Shown: positions 23,749 through 33,394 of the stretch, piece after piece
Layout of the letters: every line of letters begins with the position of its first letter
Numbering within the stretch: the stretch's first letter is position 1
Assembly (NCBI GenBank): GCA_019635315.1
Contig: JAHBZT010000005.1
Location: forward strand, 310,001-374,000
DNA: 64,000 nt
Origin: Rubrivivax sp.
GTDB lineage: Bacteria > Pseudomonadota > Gammaproteobacteria > Burkholderiales > Burkholderiaceae_C
Direction of reading: 5' to 3'
Notes under the pieces: model-generated
The model's input: only the letters and a program-made list of their open reading frames with translations
Database searches by the model: none
What the model was told of the DNA's origin: nothing
Made by a program: the position numbers and the translations under genes

Positions 23749-24918
23749 GTGAACCTGCCCGCCCCCGGTCCGTTCTTCAACACCCCTGCGCAGCGCACCG
23801 CGCTGGCGCGCGAGCGCTTCTTCGAGCAGGGCCAGCGCCCGACCGGCATCGTCGGCGAGGCGGTGATCCAGAGCTGGACGCGCTGTCTGGCCGCCGGGCT
23901 GGCGCCGCAGCAGCGGCCGGAGTTCGAGCCGGTCAGCCGCGCGCGCATGAAGGCCGTGCTGGAGCGCGGGCACACGCTGCTGCAGGCTGCCGCGCCGGAG
24001 GTCGACCAGCTCGAGACCCTGCTCGCCGGCACCGGCTGCAAGACCGTGCTGACCGACCGCGAAGGTGTCGTCGTGCGTTCGACGCCGGCTGGCGGCGGCG
24101 CCGGCGAGCTCCTGGACACGCTGGGCCGTGTCGGCGTCTACCTCGGCGAGCCGAATTTCGGCAGCACGGCGCCGGGCATCAGCGTCAGCGTGGCGCAGGA
24201 CTGCACCGTCTCCGGCGGCGAGCATTTCTTCGGCGTGCTGCAGCACCTGTACTGCGCCGCCGCGCCGGTGCGCGACCGCGAGGGCCGCGTCGCCGGCGTG
24301 CTGGACGTCTCGGTCGACGGCGCGCCGTTCGGCTTCGACGCGCTGGCGGTGGTGCGCATGGCGGCGGCCGGCATCGAGAACCGCCTGCTCGCGGTGCAGT
24401 CGGCCGGCGACCTGCTGCTGCGCTTCCAGGCCAGCCCGGCGCTGCTGGGCACGCCGCTGGAGGGCCTGGCCGCCGTCGCCGCTGACGGCCGCGTCGCCGG
24501 GCTCAATGCCGCCGGCGCGCGGCTGCTGGCCCAGCCCGGCGCGTCGCCGGGCAACGATGTCGAAGCGCTGTTCGGCCTGAACCTGAACGCGCTGCAGCGC
24601 CTGCTCGGCGCGCGGCAGCCGCGGCCGCACCGCCTGCCCAACGGTCTGCAGCTGTGGCTGCGTGCGCTGCCGCCGGGGCGGCCGTCGCCCGGCGCCGACA
24701 TGCTCGCTGCAAACGGCCCCGGGCCGGCGACGGCGCGGCCGGCGGCGCCCGCCGTTGCTGCGTCGGCCAGCGCCCTGCGCGCCTTGAGCGACCAGCTGGT
24801 GCACGACACGCTGCAGCGCTGCCATGGCAACGTGTCCAAGGCGGCGCGCCTGCTGGGCGTGTCGCGCGGGCTGCTGTACCGGCGACTGCGGGGCGGCGCC
24901 GGCGGCACGGCGGGCTGA
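23749..24918 (+). CDS. AcoR-like regulator (GAF + Fis-type HTH, no AAA+ domain)
   Basis: A protein of about 389 residues. The N-terminus (ARERFFEQGQRPTGIVGEAVIQSWTRC) is the conserved start of AcoR/DhaR sigma-54 activators. A GAF-like sensor domain follows (LTDREGVVVRSTP, ISVSVAQDCTVSGGEHFFG). The C-terminus is a Fis-type helix-turn-helix (LVHDTLQRCHGNVSKAARLLGV with SRGLLYRRLR). The central AAA+ ATPase with GAFTGA that contacts sigma-54 is absent, so it cannot work as a classical enhancer-binding protein. The GTG at 23749 starts the conserved part; an ATG at 23713 would add an Arg-rich tail. It lies just upstream of the molybdenum hydroxylase genes and probably regulates them, which is inference. 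Confidence 0.82.
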   Translation: MNLPAPGPFFNTPAQRTALARERFFEQGQRPTGIVGEAVIQSWTRCLAAGLAPQQRPEFEPVSRARMKAVLERGHTLLQAAAPEVDQLETLLAGTGCKTVLTDREGVVVRSTPAGGGAGELLDTLGRVGVYLGEPNFGSTAPGISVSVAQDCTVSGGEHFFGVLQHLYCAAAPVRDREGRVAGVLDVSVDGAPFGFDALAVVRMAAAGIENRLLAVQSAGDLLLRFQASPALLGTPLEGLAAVAADGRVAGLNAAGARLLAQPGASPGNDVEALFGLNLNALQRLLGARQPRPHRLPNGLQLWLRALPPGRPSPGADMLAANGPGPATARPAAPAVAASASALRALSDQLVHDTLQRCHGNVSKAARLLGVSRGLLYRRLRGGAGGTAG

Positions 24919-25173
24919 CGCTGACGCCGCGCGCGGCCGCCGCGCGAACACGTTCCCGGCGCGGCGCCCGGCGCGCATGGCCAGGCGCCACGCGGCGCCG
25001 GCGGCACCTTCGCGGTTTCCCTGATGCACGGGTGGCGCAGAGGCCTATGCTGCGCCGTCGACCGGTCCGTTGCCCCAGCGTCGCCTGCGCTTCGCCGGCA
25101 GCGGTCACGGGCCCGTCATGACCGCGGCGCACGCTCGCCGCGCATTCCAGACCCCCTGAAGGAGACCAGGCTC

Positions 25174-25641
25174 ATGGCCCTCTTGACCCTCACCGTCAAC
25201 GGCACCAGCGTTTCGCGCGAGGTCGCGCCGGGAACGCTGCTGTCGGACTTCATCCGCGAGCACCTGCGGCTCACCGGCACCCATGTCGGCTGCGACACCG
25301 GCCAGTGCGGCGCCTGCACCGTGCACCTCGACGGGCGCGCGGTCAAGAGCTGCTCGATGCTGGCGGCGCAGGCCGAGGGCCGCAGCTTGACGACGATCGA
25401 GGGCATCGCCGGCGCCGACGGCGCGATGCACCCGATGCAGGTCGCCTTCAACCAGTGCCACGGCCTGCAGTGCGGTTTCTGCACGCCCGGCATGGTGATG
25501 AGCGCGATCGACCTCGTGCAGCACCACGACTGCAGCAGCGAGGCCCAGGTGCGCGAGGGCCTGGAAGGCAACTTCTGCCGCTGCACCGGCTACCAGAACA
25601 TCGTCAAGGCGGTCCAGCAGGGCGCCAAGGCCATGGCTTGA
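25174..25641 (+). CDS. Molybdenum hydroxylase small subunit, [2Fe-2S] (CoxS/XdhA-like)
   Basis: A 155-residue iron-sulfur subunit. The plant-type cluster ligands are in [19 protein letters not shown] with a further Cys in VKSCSML. The second cluster is bound by [15 protein letters not shown] and [11 protein letters not shown]. It passes electrons from the molybdenum site to FAD. The ATG at 25174 is preceded by AAGGAGACC. It is the first of three structural genes in the order small, large, medium, with 17 bases to the large-subunit gene. Confidence 0.93.
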   Translation: MALLTLTVNGTSVSREVAPGTLLSDFIREHLRLTGTHVGCDTGQCGACTVHLDGRAVKSCSMLAAQAEGRSLTTIEGIAGADGAMHPMQVAFNQCHGLQCGFCTPGMVMSAIDLVQHHDCSSEAQVREGLEGNFCRCTGYQNIVKAVQQGAKAMA

Positions 25642-25658
25642 ACCAGGAGCCACCGACC

Positions 25659-28010
25659 ATGAACGCACGCCAGGGATTCATCGGCCAGAGCGTCGTCCGC
25701 CGCGAGGACGGGCGCTTCCTCACCGGCCGCGGCCAGTACACCGACGACATCACGCTGCCCGGGCAGACCTACGCGGTCTTCCTGCGCAGCCCGCACGCGC
25801 ACGCGAAGATCAGCTCCGTGAACACGGCGGCCGCCGCGAAGGCGCCGGGCGTGATCGCCATCTACACCGGCGAACACTTCCGCGCCGTCGGCGGCCTGCC
25901 CTGCGGCTGGCTGATCAACAGCATGGACGGCAGCCCGATGAAGGAGCCCAAGCACCCGGTGCTGGCCGACGGCAAGGTGCGCTATGTGGGCGACCGCGTC
26001 GCGCTCGTCGTCGCCGAGACGCTGGAGCAGGCCAAGGCCGCGCGCGACCTGATCGAGGTCGACTACGAGGTGCTGCCGGCCGTCATCGACCTCGCCACCG
26101 TCAACCAGGCCGCGGCCGCCGTGCACGACGAGGCGCCGGACAACCGCTGCTACCTCTGGCAGATCGGCGACAAGGAAGGCGTGGACGCCGCCTTCGCGAC
26201 CGCCGCGCATGTCAGCAAGCTCACCTTCCGCAACAACCGGCTGGTGCCCAACGCGATCGAGCCGCGCGCCGCGAATGCCAGCTACAACCCGGCCAGCGAC
26301 GAATACACGCTGTACGTGGCGAACCAGAACCCGCACGTCGAGCGACTGCTGATGTGCGCCTTCGTGCTGGGCATCCCCGAGCACAAGATGCGCGTCGTCG
26401 CGCCCGACGTCGGCGGCGGCTTCGGCAGCAAGATCTTCCTGTACGGCGAGGAGACCGCGCTGGTCTGGGCCAGCAAGCAGGTCAAGCGCCCGATCAAGTG
26501 GACCGCCGAGCGCAGCGAGGCCTTCCTGTCCGACGCGCATGGCCGCGACCACCTGACGACCGCCGAGCTGGCGCTGGACAAGGACGGCCGGTTCACGGGC
26601 TTCCGCGTCAACACGACGGCCAACCTGGGCGCCTACCTGAGCACCTTCTCGAGCGCCGTGCCGACCATCCTGTACGCCACGCTGCTGGCCGGCCAGTACA
26701 CGACGCCGAAGATCGTCTGCACCGTCAACGCGGTCTTCACCAACACCGCGCCGGTGGACGCCTACCGCGGCGCCGGCCGGCCGGAGGCCACCTACACGGT
26801 GGAGCGCATCGTCGAGACCGCGGCGCGCGAGCTGGGCATCGACCCGGCCGAGCTGCGCCGGCGCAACTTCATCCGCAGCTTCCCGTATGCCACGCCGGTG
26901 GGACTGACCTACGACACCGGCGACTACGACGCGACGATGAACCGCGCCGTCGAGCTGGCCGACGTGGCCGGCTTCGAGGCCCGGCGCAAGGCGTCGGAGG
27001 CCAAGGGCCTGAAGCGCGGCATCGGCTACAGCGCCTACATCGAGGCCTGCGGCATCGCGCCGTCCAGCGTCGCCGGCGCCCTGGGCGCGCGCGCCGGCCT
27101 GTTCGAGGCCGGCGAGGTGCGCGTGCACCCGACCGGCAAGGTGACCATCTTCACCGGCAGCCACAGCCACGGCCAGGGCCACGAGACGACCTTCGCGCAG
27201 GTCGTCGCCGACCGGCTGGGCATCCCGCTGGAGGACGTCAGCATCGAGCATGGCGACACCGGCAAGATCCTGTTCGGGATGGGCACCTACGGCAGCCGCT
27301 CGCTGGCGGTGGGCGGCACCGCCATCGTGAAGGCGCTGGACAAGGTCATCGCGAAGGGCAAGAAGATCGCCGCCCACCTGATGGAGGCGGCCGACACCGA
27401 CGTGGTCTTCGAGAACGGCGTCTTCAAGGTCGAGGGCACGGACAAGAACGTGCCCTTCGCCAGCGTCGCGCTCACCGCCTACGTGCCGCACAACTTCCCG
27501 CACGACAAGCTGGAGCCCGGGCTCAACGAGAACGCCTTCTACGACCCGAGCAACTTCACCTACCCGGCCGGCGCCTATGTCTGCGAGGTCGAGGTCGATC
27601 CGGCCACGGGCACCGTGCGCATCGACCGCTTCACGGCCTGCGACGACTTCGGCAACGTCATCAACCCGATGATCGTCGAGGGCCAGGTGCACGGCGGCCT
27701 GGTGCAGGGCCTGGGCCAGGCGCTGCTGGAGAACTGCGTCTACGACCCCGAGAGCGGCCAGTTGCTGTCCGGCAGCTACATGGACTATGCGATGCCGCGC
27801 GCCGACGACATGCCGCACTTCACCGTGGAGACGGTCAAGGGCACGCCGTGCACGCACAACCCGCTGGGCGTCAAGGGCTGCGGCGAGGCCGGCGCGATCG
27901 GCTCGCCGCCGGCGCTGATCAACGCCATCTGCCACGCGCTGGGCGTCAAGGACGTGCCGATGCCGGCGTCGCCGTACAACGTGTGGAAGGCGGCCCAGGC
28001 CGCCGCCTGA
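25659..28010 (+). CDS. Molybdenum hydroxylase large subunit (xanthine dehydrogenase/CoxL form II type)
   Basis: A 783-residue subunit carrying the molybdopterin cytosine dinucleotide site. Visible blocks are [11 protein letters not shown], the active-site loop [13 protein letters not shown], the cofactor loop [15 protein letters not shown], and [14 protein letters not shown] with the catalytic Glu. The loop has AYRGAGR, not the AYxCSFR loop with the copper-binding Cys of true CO dehydrogenase, so oxidation of CO is unlikely. The substrate is probably an aldehyde, purine or N-heterocycle. An AGGAG site precedes the ATG at 25659. Confidence 0.93.
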   Translation: MNARQGFIGQSVVRREDGRFLTGRGQYTDDITLPGQTYAVFLRSPHAHAKISSVNTAAAAKAPGVIAIYTGEHFRAVGGLPCGWLINSMDGSPMKEPKHPVLADGKVRYVGDRVALVVAETLEQAKAARDLIEVDYEVLPAVIDLATVNQAAAAVHDEAPDNRCYLWQIGDKEGVDAAFATAAHVSKLTFRNNRLVPNAIEPRAANASYNPASDEYTLYVANQNPHVERLLMCAFVLGIPEHKMRVVAPDVGGGFGSKIFLYGEETALVWASKQVKRPIKWTAERSEAFLSDAHGRDHLTTAELALDKDGRFTGFRVNTTANLGAYLSTFSSAVPTILYATLLAGQYTTPKIVCTVNAVFTNTAPVDAYRGAGRPEATYTVERIVETAARELGIDPAELRRRNFIRSFPYATPVGLTYDTGDYDATMNRAVELADVAGFEARRKASEAKGLKRGIGYSAYIEACGIAPSSVAGALGARAGLFEAGEVRVHPTGKVTIFTGSHSHGQGHETTFAQVVADRLGIPLEDVSIEHGDTGKILFGMGTYGSRSLAVGGTAIVKALDKVIAKGKKIAAHLMEAADTDVVFENGVFKVEGTDKNVPFASVALTAYVPHNFPHDKLEPGLNENAFYDPSNFTYPAGAYVCEVEVDPATGTVRIDRFTACDDFGNVINPMIVEGQVHGGLVQGLGQALLENCVYDPESGQLLSGSYMDYAMPRADDMPHFTVETVKGTPCTHNPLGVKGCGEAGAIGSPPALINAICHALGVKDVPMPASPYNVWKAAQAAA

Positions 28011-28028
28011 GAACGAGGAGAACGACAC

Positions 28029-28814
28029 ATGCAGAGCTTTGCCTACCACAGCCCCGCCTCGCTGGCCGACGCCGCGCGGCTGGCGGCGCAGGACGACGCG
28101 AAGATCATCGCCGGCGGCCAGACGCTGCTGCAGTCGATGAAGCTGGGCCTGGCCGCGCCGTCGGCGCTGGTCGACCTGCGCGCCATCGCCGAACTCAAGG
28201 GCATCAGCGTCGGCGGCGGCGCGGTGAAGATCGGCGCCGGCACCACGCATGCCGCGGTGGCGGCCAGCAAGGAGGTGCAGCAGGCGATCCCGGCGCTGGC
28301 CGACCTGGCCGGGCACATCGGCGACCGCCAGGTGCGCAACCTGGGCACCCTCGGCGGCAGCCTGGCCAACAACGACCCTGCGGCCTGCTACCCGGCCGCC
28401 GTGCTGGGGCTGGGCGCCACGGTGCACACCAACCAGCGCCAGATCGCGGCCGACGATTTCTTCCTGGGCATGTTCACGACGGCGCTGAACGAGGGCGAGA
28501 TCATCACCGCGGTCAGCTTCCCGATCCCCGAGAAGGCCGGCTGGCAGAAGTTCAAGCAGCCGGCGAGCCGCTTCTCGCTGGTCGGCGTCTTCGTCAGCAA
28601 GGGGCCGGCCGGCGTGCGCGTGGCGGTCACCGGGGCCGGTGCCAACGGCGTCTTCCGCGCCAGCGAGCTGGAGGCAAAGCTGGCCGCCAACTGGTCGGCC
28701 GCCGCGCTGGCCGGCGCCACAGTCAGCGCCGACGGGCTCAACAGCGACCTGCACGGCTCGGCCGAATACCGCGCGGCGCTGATCCCGGTGCTGGCGGCAC
28801 GCGCCGTCGGCTGA
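28029..28814 (+). CDS. Molybdenum hydroxylase FAD-binding medium subunit (CoxM-like)
   Basis: A 261-residue subunit that takes electrons from the iron-sulfur subunit through FAD. The FAD motifs are AKIIAGGQTLLQSMKLGLA at about 24-42 and HIGDRQVRNLGTLGGSLANND at about 97-117, both standard for the family. A C-terminal domain follows (FRASELEAKLAANWS). AGGAG lies upstream of the ATG at 28029, 18 bases after the large-subunit stop. It completes the three-subunit enzyme. Confidence 0.93.
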   Translation: MQSFAYHSPASLADAARLAAQDDAKIIAGGQTLLQSMKLGLAAPSALVDLRAIAELKGISVGGGAVKIGAGTTHAAVAASKEVQQAIPALADLAGHIGDRQVRNLGTLGGSLANNDPAACYPAAVLGLGATVHTNQRQIAADDFFLGMFTTALNEGEIITAVSFPIPEKAGWQKFKQPASRFSLVGVFVSKGPAGVRVAVTGAGANGVFRASELEAKLAANWSAAALAGATVSADGLNSDLHGSAEYRAALIPVLAARAVG

Positions 28815-28932
28815 TGTCGCAGGGCCGGGGCGCCAGCCGGCGCCTGCGGACCCTCGCGGTATGCCGGCCTTGCCGGGCAGGCCGAAGCGACACGCCGGGG
28901 CCGGACCGGGCATGGCCCGGCCCTGGGCGTCT

Positions 28933-29985
28933 TCAGAAGTGCATGCGCAGCCCGACGCCCAGCGCCCAGGCGCCGACCCGCGGCGCGCCGGGCTCGCTGC
29001 GAATGCGGAAGTGGCCGAGCAGCAGTTCGGCGTGCAGCCAGTCGCGGTAGACCGGCTGCTCCCAGCGCAGGCGCAGCCCGATCTCGGCGGCGCCGAGGCC
29101 GCTGTCGTCCTCGCCGTCGACGACATATTCCAGCGCCGCGACGCGCTGGCCCGGCAGCGCGACCCAGGCGCCGGCGACGCTGGTCCAGTGCGCATGCGGC
29201 GCGCGCCGGGTCAGCGTCGCGGAGGCCAGCCAGCGCAGCGTTACGCGCGGTGTCAGCGCATGTTCCAGCGAAGCGGCGCTGGTCGAGCCGATCTGGTCCT
29301 GCTGCGTCCAGAAGACGGTCTGGCTGAGGGCCAGCACGCCGCCCTCCCAGACCTCGCTGGCGCCGCGCAGCCGTGCCTGCGCGAACGGGCGCGCCCGGCT
29401 GCGCAGGCCGATGCGGAAGTCCACCAGTTCGCGCAGCGTCAGGCCCACGCCGGCGAAAACGCTGCGCTCCTCGGCCGTCTCGGCACGCAGCCGCTCGCGG
29501 CCGCTGACCGCCGCCGGCCGGTCGCTGACGGCGTCGCGCTCGTTGTCGCGGCCGACGAACAGGTAGGCGTTGCGCTCGATGTTGGGCAGCCGCCAGCGCG
29601 CGTTCAGTCGCACGGCATGGTCCAGCGGCTCGCCCTCGCGCTTGAGCAGCGCGAGGCTCAGGCGGCCGTCGCGCACGCTGCCGCCGTCCTCGAAGCGCAG
29701 GTCGCCGAACCAGCTGTCGACGCTGCGTGCCAGCCAGCGCGCGGTGCCGCGCACGGCCGCGCGGGTGGCCTGCATCGCGTCGTCGAAGCCGGACGCCGAA
29801 GGCGCCGCCCCCGCCCCCGCCTCCGCCGAAGCCGCCGACGCGGGCGCGGCAGCGGGGGCGGCTGCCGACGCAGCAGGCAGTGCGGGCTCGGCGGCCCGAG
29901 GCTCGGCCGCGATGGCCGCCGCCGCGGCCCACGCGCCGGCCACGATCGAGCCGGCGCGCAGGCCGGTGCGGACAGGGCACTTCAT
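28933..29985 (-). CDS. Predicted outer-membrane protein of unknown function
   Basis: A 350-residue protein with an N-terminal hydrophobic signal segment (GSIVAGAWAAAAAIAA) and a long Ala/Pro/Ser-rich linker to about residue 65. The rest has alternating short beta strands: ARWRLPNIERNAYLFVGRDN, DFRIGLRSRARPF, EIGLRLRWEQPVYRDWLHAELLLGHF. It ends in GVGLRMHF with the terminal Phe common in outer-membrane barrels. I do not recognise a family. It lies between the molybdenum hydroxylase genes and the MoxR/VWA pair but on the opposite strand, with the moxR-like start 86 bases away, so it interrupts an otherwise cox-like gene order. Confidence 0.7.
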   Translation of the reverse strand: MKCPVRTGLRAGSIVAGAWAAAAAIAAEPRAAEPALPAASAAAPAAAPASAASAEAGAGAAPSASGFDDAMQATRAAVRGTARWLARSVDSWFGDLRFEDGGSVRDGRLSLALLKREGEPLDHAVRLNARWRLPNIERNAYLFVGRDNERDAVSDRPAAVSGRERLRAETAEERSVFAGVGLTLRELVDFRIGLRSRARPFAQARLRGASEVWEGGVLALSQTVFWTQQDQIGSTSAASLEHALTPRVTLRWLASATLTRRAPHAHWTSVAGAWVALPGQRVAALEYVVDGEDDSGLGAAEIGLRLRWEQPVYRDWLHAELLLGHFRIRSEPGAPRVGAWALGVGLRMHF

Positions 29986-30071
29986 CCGGTGCGTCGTTTA
30001 CCAGCTTCCGCGTGCCGCGTCCATCGGCGGCAGCGGCTGCAGCGGCCGCGCAGGCAGGGGACAATGCGCCC

Positions 30072-31019
30072 GTGAACGCCGACCTCCAAGCCCCCACCAG
30101 CATCGACGACACCGAACAGCGGCTGCTGGCCCTGGACTACGTGCCCGAGCGTGCGCTCGCGACAACGGTCTTCCTGGCGCTGCGCCTGCAGCGGCCGCTG
30201 TTCCTGGAAGGCGAGCCGGGCACCGGCAAGACCGAGATCGCGAAGACGCTGGCGGCGATGCTGGGCCGGCCGCTGATCCGCCTGCAGTGCCACGAGGGCC
30301 TGGACCTCGCCGGCGCCGCCTACGAGTGGAACTATGCGCGCCAGATGCTCGAGATCCGCCTGGCCGAGGCCACGCACGAAGCCCAGGACCAGGGCGGAAG
30401 TGGCGGCCGCGCAAAACTCGCGCAGGAGCTGTTCAGCGAGCGCTTCCTGGTCAAGCGCGCGCTGCTGCAGGCGATCGACCCGGCGAATCCGGTGCCGCCC
30501 GTGCTGCTGATCGACGAACTGGACCGTGCCGACGAGCCTTTCGAGGCCTTCCTGCTGGAGGTGCTCTCCGACTTCCAGATCACGATCCCCGAATACGGCA
30601 CCGTGAAGGCGGCCGCGCCGCCGATCGTGGTGCTGACCAGCAACCGCACGCGCGAGATCCACGACGCGGTCAAGCGCCGCTGCCTGTACCACTGGGTCGG
30701 CTTCCCCGATGCCGCGCGCGAGGCGCAGATCCTGGCGCGGCGCGTGCCCGGCGCGCCGCAGGCGCTGTCGGCGCAGATCGTGGCCTTCGTGCAGCGGCTG
30801 CGCGAGGTCGAGCTGTACAAGCTGCCGGGCATCGCCGAGACGATCGAGTGGACCCGCGCGCTGATGGAACTGGACGCGCTGGTGCTGGACCCCGAGACGG
30901 TCAACCACACGCTGGGCGTGCTGCTCAAGTACCAGGACGACATCGCCAAGGTGCAGGGCTCCGAGGCGGCGCGGCTGCTCGAGCAGGTGCGCCGCGACAC
31001 CGAGGCGCAGGGCCGCTGA
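30072..31019 (+). CDS. MoxR-family AAA+ ATPase (CoxD-like)
   Basis: A 315-residue AAA+ ATPase. Walker A is EGEPGTGKTEIAKTLA at about 39-54, Walker B is VLLIDELDRADEPFEAFLLEVL, sensor 1 is IVVLTSNRTREIHDAVKRRC, and the lid has the LPGIAETIEW block. In CO dehydrogenase clusters CoxD is a MoxR-type chaperone that, with the VWA protein CoxE, matures the molybdenum active site. The adjacent VWA gene here repeats that pairing. The start is the GTG at 30072 (no ATG in frame nearby); its stop is 11 bases before the VWA gene. Confidence 0.88.
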   Translation: MNADLQAPTSIDDTEQRLLALDYVPERALATTVFLALRLQRPLFLEGEPGTGKTEIAKTLAAMLGRPLIRLQCHEGLDLAGAAYEWNYARQMLEIRLAEATHEAQDQGGSGGRAKLAQELFSERFLVKRALLQAIDPANPVPPVLLIDELDRADEPFEAFLLEVLSDFQITIPEYGTVKAAAPPIVVLTSNRTREIHDAVKRRCLYHWVGFPDAAREAQILARRVPGAPQALSAQIVAFVQRLREVELYKLPGIAETIEWTRALMELDALVLDPETVNHTLGVLLKYQDDIAKVQGSEAARLLEQVRRDTEAQGR

Positions 31020-31030
31020 GGGCGCGGGCG

Positions 31031-32266
31031 GTGTTCGCGTCCGGCGCAGCGCCCGGTGCCGACCGCCTGCCCGGCCGGCTGGCCGAGAACGTCATGCACT
31101 TCGGCCGCGTGCTGCGCAGCGCCGGGCTGCCCGTGGGCAGCGACCGCATCCAGCTCGCGCTGACCGCGCTGCAGGTCGCCGGGCTGCAGGGGCGGCGCGA
31201 CTTCCACGACGTGCTGGCAGCCTGCTTCGTCGACCGCGCCGAGCACCGCGAGCTGTTCGACCAGGCCTTCGTGCTGTTCTGGCGCGACCCCGACATCGCC
31301 GGCCGCATGATGGCGATGCTGCTGCCCAAGGTGCAGGCCAAGACCGACGCGCCGCCGCCACCCGAGAACCGGCGCCTGGGCGACGCGCTGTTCCCGCACC
31401 AGCCGCAGGCCCCGGCGCCACCGCCGCCGCCGCAGGAACTGGAGGTCGACGCGACGCTGACCTTCAGCGACCGCGAACTGCTGCGCAAGGCCGACTTCGA
31501 GACCATGAGCGCGGAGGAGTGGCGTCAGGCGCAGGCCCTGCTGCGCGACCTGGCACCGCTGTTCGAACGCATCACGACCCGGCGCAGCCGCCGCGCTGCG
31601 CACCCGGGCCGGCCCGACGTGCGCGCCACGATGCAGGCCATGGCGCGCCATGGCGGCGAGTTGTGGGAACTGCGCTGGCGACGCCGCCGCGAGCAGCCCG
31701 CGCCGCTGGTCGTGCTGGCCGACATCAGCGGCTCGATGAGCCGCTACTCACGCATGCTGCTGCACTTCACGCATGCACTGGGCCACGCCGAGGCGCGGGT
31801 CGAGAGTTTCGTCTTCGGCACCCGGCTGACGCGCACGACGCGCGCGCTGCGCCAGCGCGACCCCGACATCGCGGTCGCGCGCGTGGTGCGCGACGTGCAG
31901 GACTGGTCCGGCGGCACGCGCATCACGCAGTGCCTGCACGAGTTCAACCGCGACTGGGCACGGCGCACGCTGTCCGGACGCGCCACCGTGCTGCTGATCA
32001 GCGACGGCCTGGAGCACGGCACGCCCGACGACCCGCGCTGCGAGCAGCTGCGCTTCGAGATGGAGCGGCTGCACAAGAGCTGCCGGCGGCTGGTCTGGCT
32101 CAACCCGCTGCTGCGCTTTGCGGCCTTCCAGCCGCGCGCTGCCGGCATCCGGGCCATGCTGCCATTCGTCGACGCTTTCCTGCCGGCGCACAACCTGGAC
32201 AGCCTGGCCGACCTGGCGCGTGTGTTGGCGCAGCGGCCGCTGCGTGGCCCGCAGGCCATGGCCTGA
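31031..32266 (+). CDS. VWA-domain protein (CoxE-like)
   Basis: A 411-residue protein. The N-terminal part (LAENVMHFGRVLRSAGLPVGSDR, LTALQVAGLQGRRDFHDVL) is the conserved CoxE/YeaD2-type region. A Pro-rich segment lies near residues 95-140. The von Willebrand A domain begins at about 225 with the metal site VVLADISGSMSRYSRMLLHF and continues with GGTRITQCLHEF and VLLISDGLEHG. CoxE proteins work with the MoxR ATPase to insert or mature metal centres of molybdenum hydroxylases. It starts at a GTG (31031) 11 bases after the ATPase stop, so the two are a unit that probably serves the enzyme encoded at 25174-28814. Confidence 0.87.
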   Translation: MFASGAAPGADRLPGRLAENVMHFGRVLRSAGLPVGSDRIQLALTALQVAGLQGRRDFHDVLAACFVDRAEHRELFDQAFVLFWRDPDIAGRMMAMLLPKVQAKTDAPPPPENRRLGDALFPHQPQAPAPPPPPQELEVDATLTFSDRELLRKADFETMSAEEWRQAQALLRDLAPLFERITTRRSRRAAHPGRPDVRATMQAMARHGGELWELRWRRRREQPAPLVVLADISGSMSRYSRMLLHFTHALGHAEARVESFVFGTRLTRTTRALRQRDPDIAVARVVRDVQDWSGGTRITQCLHEFNRDWARRTLSGRATVLLISDGLEHGTPDDPRCEQLRFEMERLHKSCRRLVWLNPLLRFAAFQPRAAGIRAMLPFVDAFLPAHNLDSLADLARVLAQRPLRGPQAMA

Positions 32267-32275
32267 AGGATGCCG

Positions 32276-32381
32276 GCCCGCCGGTTGGCGCTGGCGGGCA
32301 GCACGCGCCATGACAAAGGCCCGCCTGCTTGCGCCGGCGGGCAGCTCCATGAGAAAGGCCCGCCTGCTTGCGCCGGCGGGC
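32276..32381 (-). terminator. Three tandem terminator hairpins
   Basis: Three hairpins with gcccgcc/ggcgggc arms lie at 32276-32299, 32319-32342 and 32358-32381, about 40 bases apart. The last two are near-identical over about 37 bases. Read on the minus strand each of these two is followed by CTTT, a rho-independent terminator for the PEP-CTERM gene that ends at 32408. The first copy is more degenerate. They also stop readthrough between the two convergent genes. Confidence 0.7.
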
Positions 32382-32407
32382 CTGTGCAGGCAGGTCGCGA
32401 CGAGCGA

Positions 32408-33394
32408 TCAGGCCTTCTTCGCGTAGCGGCGCTGCAGCGCCAGGCCCAGCAGCGCGGTGCCGACCAGCGCGCCGGTCAGCGGCTCGGGCACGGTGCCGTC
32501 GTCGATCGTCCCTTCACCGGCGACGTGGAACACCGCCAGGAAGATGTTGTCGTCGCGCGAGGCATTGATCGTGCGGATGTTGATCGCCGTGTCGCCGTCG
32601 TTGATGAACGGCACGAGGTCGTAGCGCTCGCGGTCGTTGGCGTAGCTGGCGCCGTTGGAGAACGGATCGTCGAAGCCGCCGACGGTGATCAGGTTGCCGT
32701 TGCCGAGCGCCTCGGTGGCGTCGTCGTTGTTGCCGGCGTTCTCGGTCAGCAGCGCGCCATTGACCTCGACGCGCGAGCGCTGGTCGCAGCAGCTGAAGCC
32801 GATGCCCAGGCGCATCTCGGCGAAGAAGCCGGCCGCGGACGGATCCAGCGGCTGCGCGAAGTTGATCGTCGTCGACTCGCCGTCCACCCGCGAGAAGCCA
32901 TCCAGGATGCCGACCGTCGAGACGGCCAGGCTGGCGTCCTGGTAGACGACGACCAGCGCCGAGCCATCCTGGCGGGCGTCGGTCTCGGTGATGCCGAAGT
33001 TGTAGATGCCGCCCGCACCACCGTCGATGACGGGCTTGACGATGCTGGTGACGTCGGCGCGGTAGGCCGTCAGGTTGCAGCAGGCCGGCGCCGGGATGGT
33101 GCCCAGGTTGGCCGCATAGTTGACGGCCGAGCCGTTCAGCGAGCCGCCCGGCGAGAACGGGGCGCCGAAGTTGAAGGTCGAGGTGTACAGGTAGGCGGCG
33201 ACGACGGTCGCGCCCGCCGGCACCGAGGCCTGGATGCTGCCCTGCTGGGACAGCGAACCCCAGCCGTCGGTCGACACCCCGTAATTGCCGACGAAGGACT
33301 GGAACGTGGTCAGCGCCGCATGGGCGCTGCCGGCGGCGGCCATCGCACACACCGCGGCGGCGGCGGCAATGACGCGGACTGGTCTGAGTTTCAT
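32408..33394 (-). CDS. PEP-CTERM sorting-domain protein
   Basis: A 328-residue secreted protein. It has a signal peptide (RVIAAAAAVCAMAAAGSAHA) and a mature part rich in Gly, Asn, Thr and Asp, with four Cys in two CC pairs (APACCNLTAY and GFSCCDQRS). The C-terminus is a PEP-CTERM signal: VPEPLTGALVGTALLGLALQ followed by basic RRYAKKA. Such proteins are recognised by an exosortase and released or anchored at the outer surface, usually with exopolysaccharide genes. No exosortase is in the window. The start at 33394 has AGGAG seven bases upstream. Tandem terminators lie after the stop. Confidence 0.88.
   Translation of the reverse strand: MKLRPVRVIAAAAAVCAMAAAGSAHAALTTFQSFVGNYGVSTDGWGSLSQQGSIQASVPAGATVVAAYLYTSTFNFGAPFSPGGSLNGSAVNYAANLGTIPAPACCNLTAYRADVTSIVKPVIDGGAGGIYNFGITETDARQDGSALVVVYQDASLAVSTVGILDGFSRVDGESTTINFAQPLDPSAAGFFAEMRLGIGFSCCDQRSRVEVNGALLTENAGNNDDATEALGNGNLITVGGFDDPFSNGASYANDRERYDLVPFINDGDTAINIRTINASRDDNIFLAVFHVAGEGTIDDGTVPEPLTGALVGTALLGLALQRRYAKKA

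Noticed and set aside
25659-28010. True carbon monoxide dehydrogenase large subunit
   Set aside because: The active-site loop is AYRGAGR without the Cys that binds copper, so CO oxidation is not supported despite CoxD/CoxE-like neighbours.
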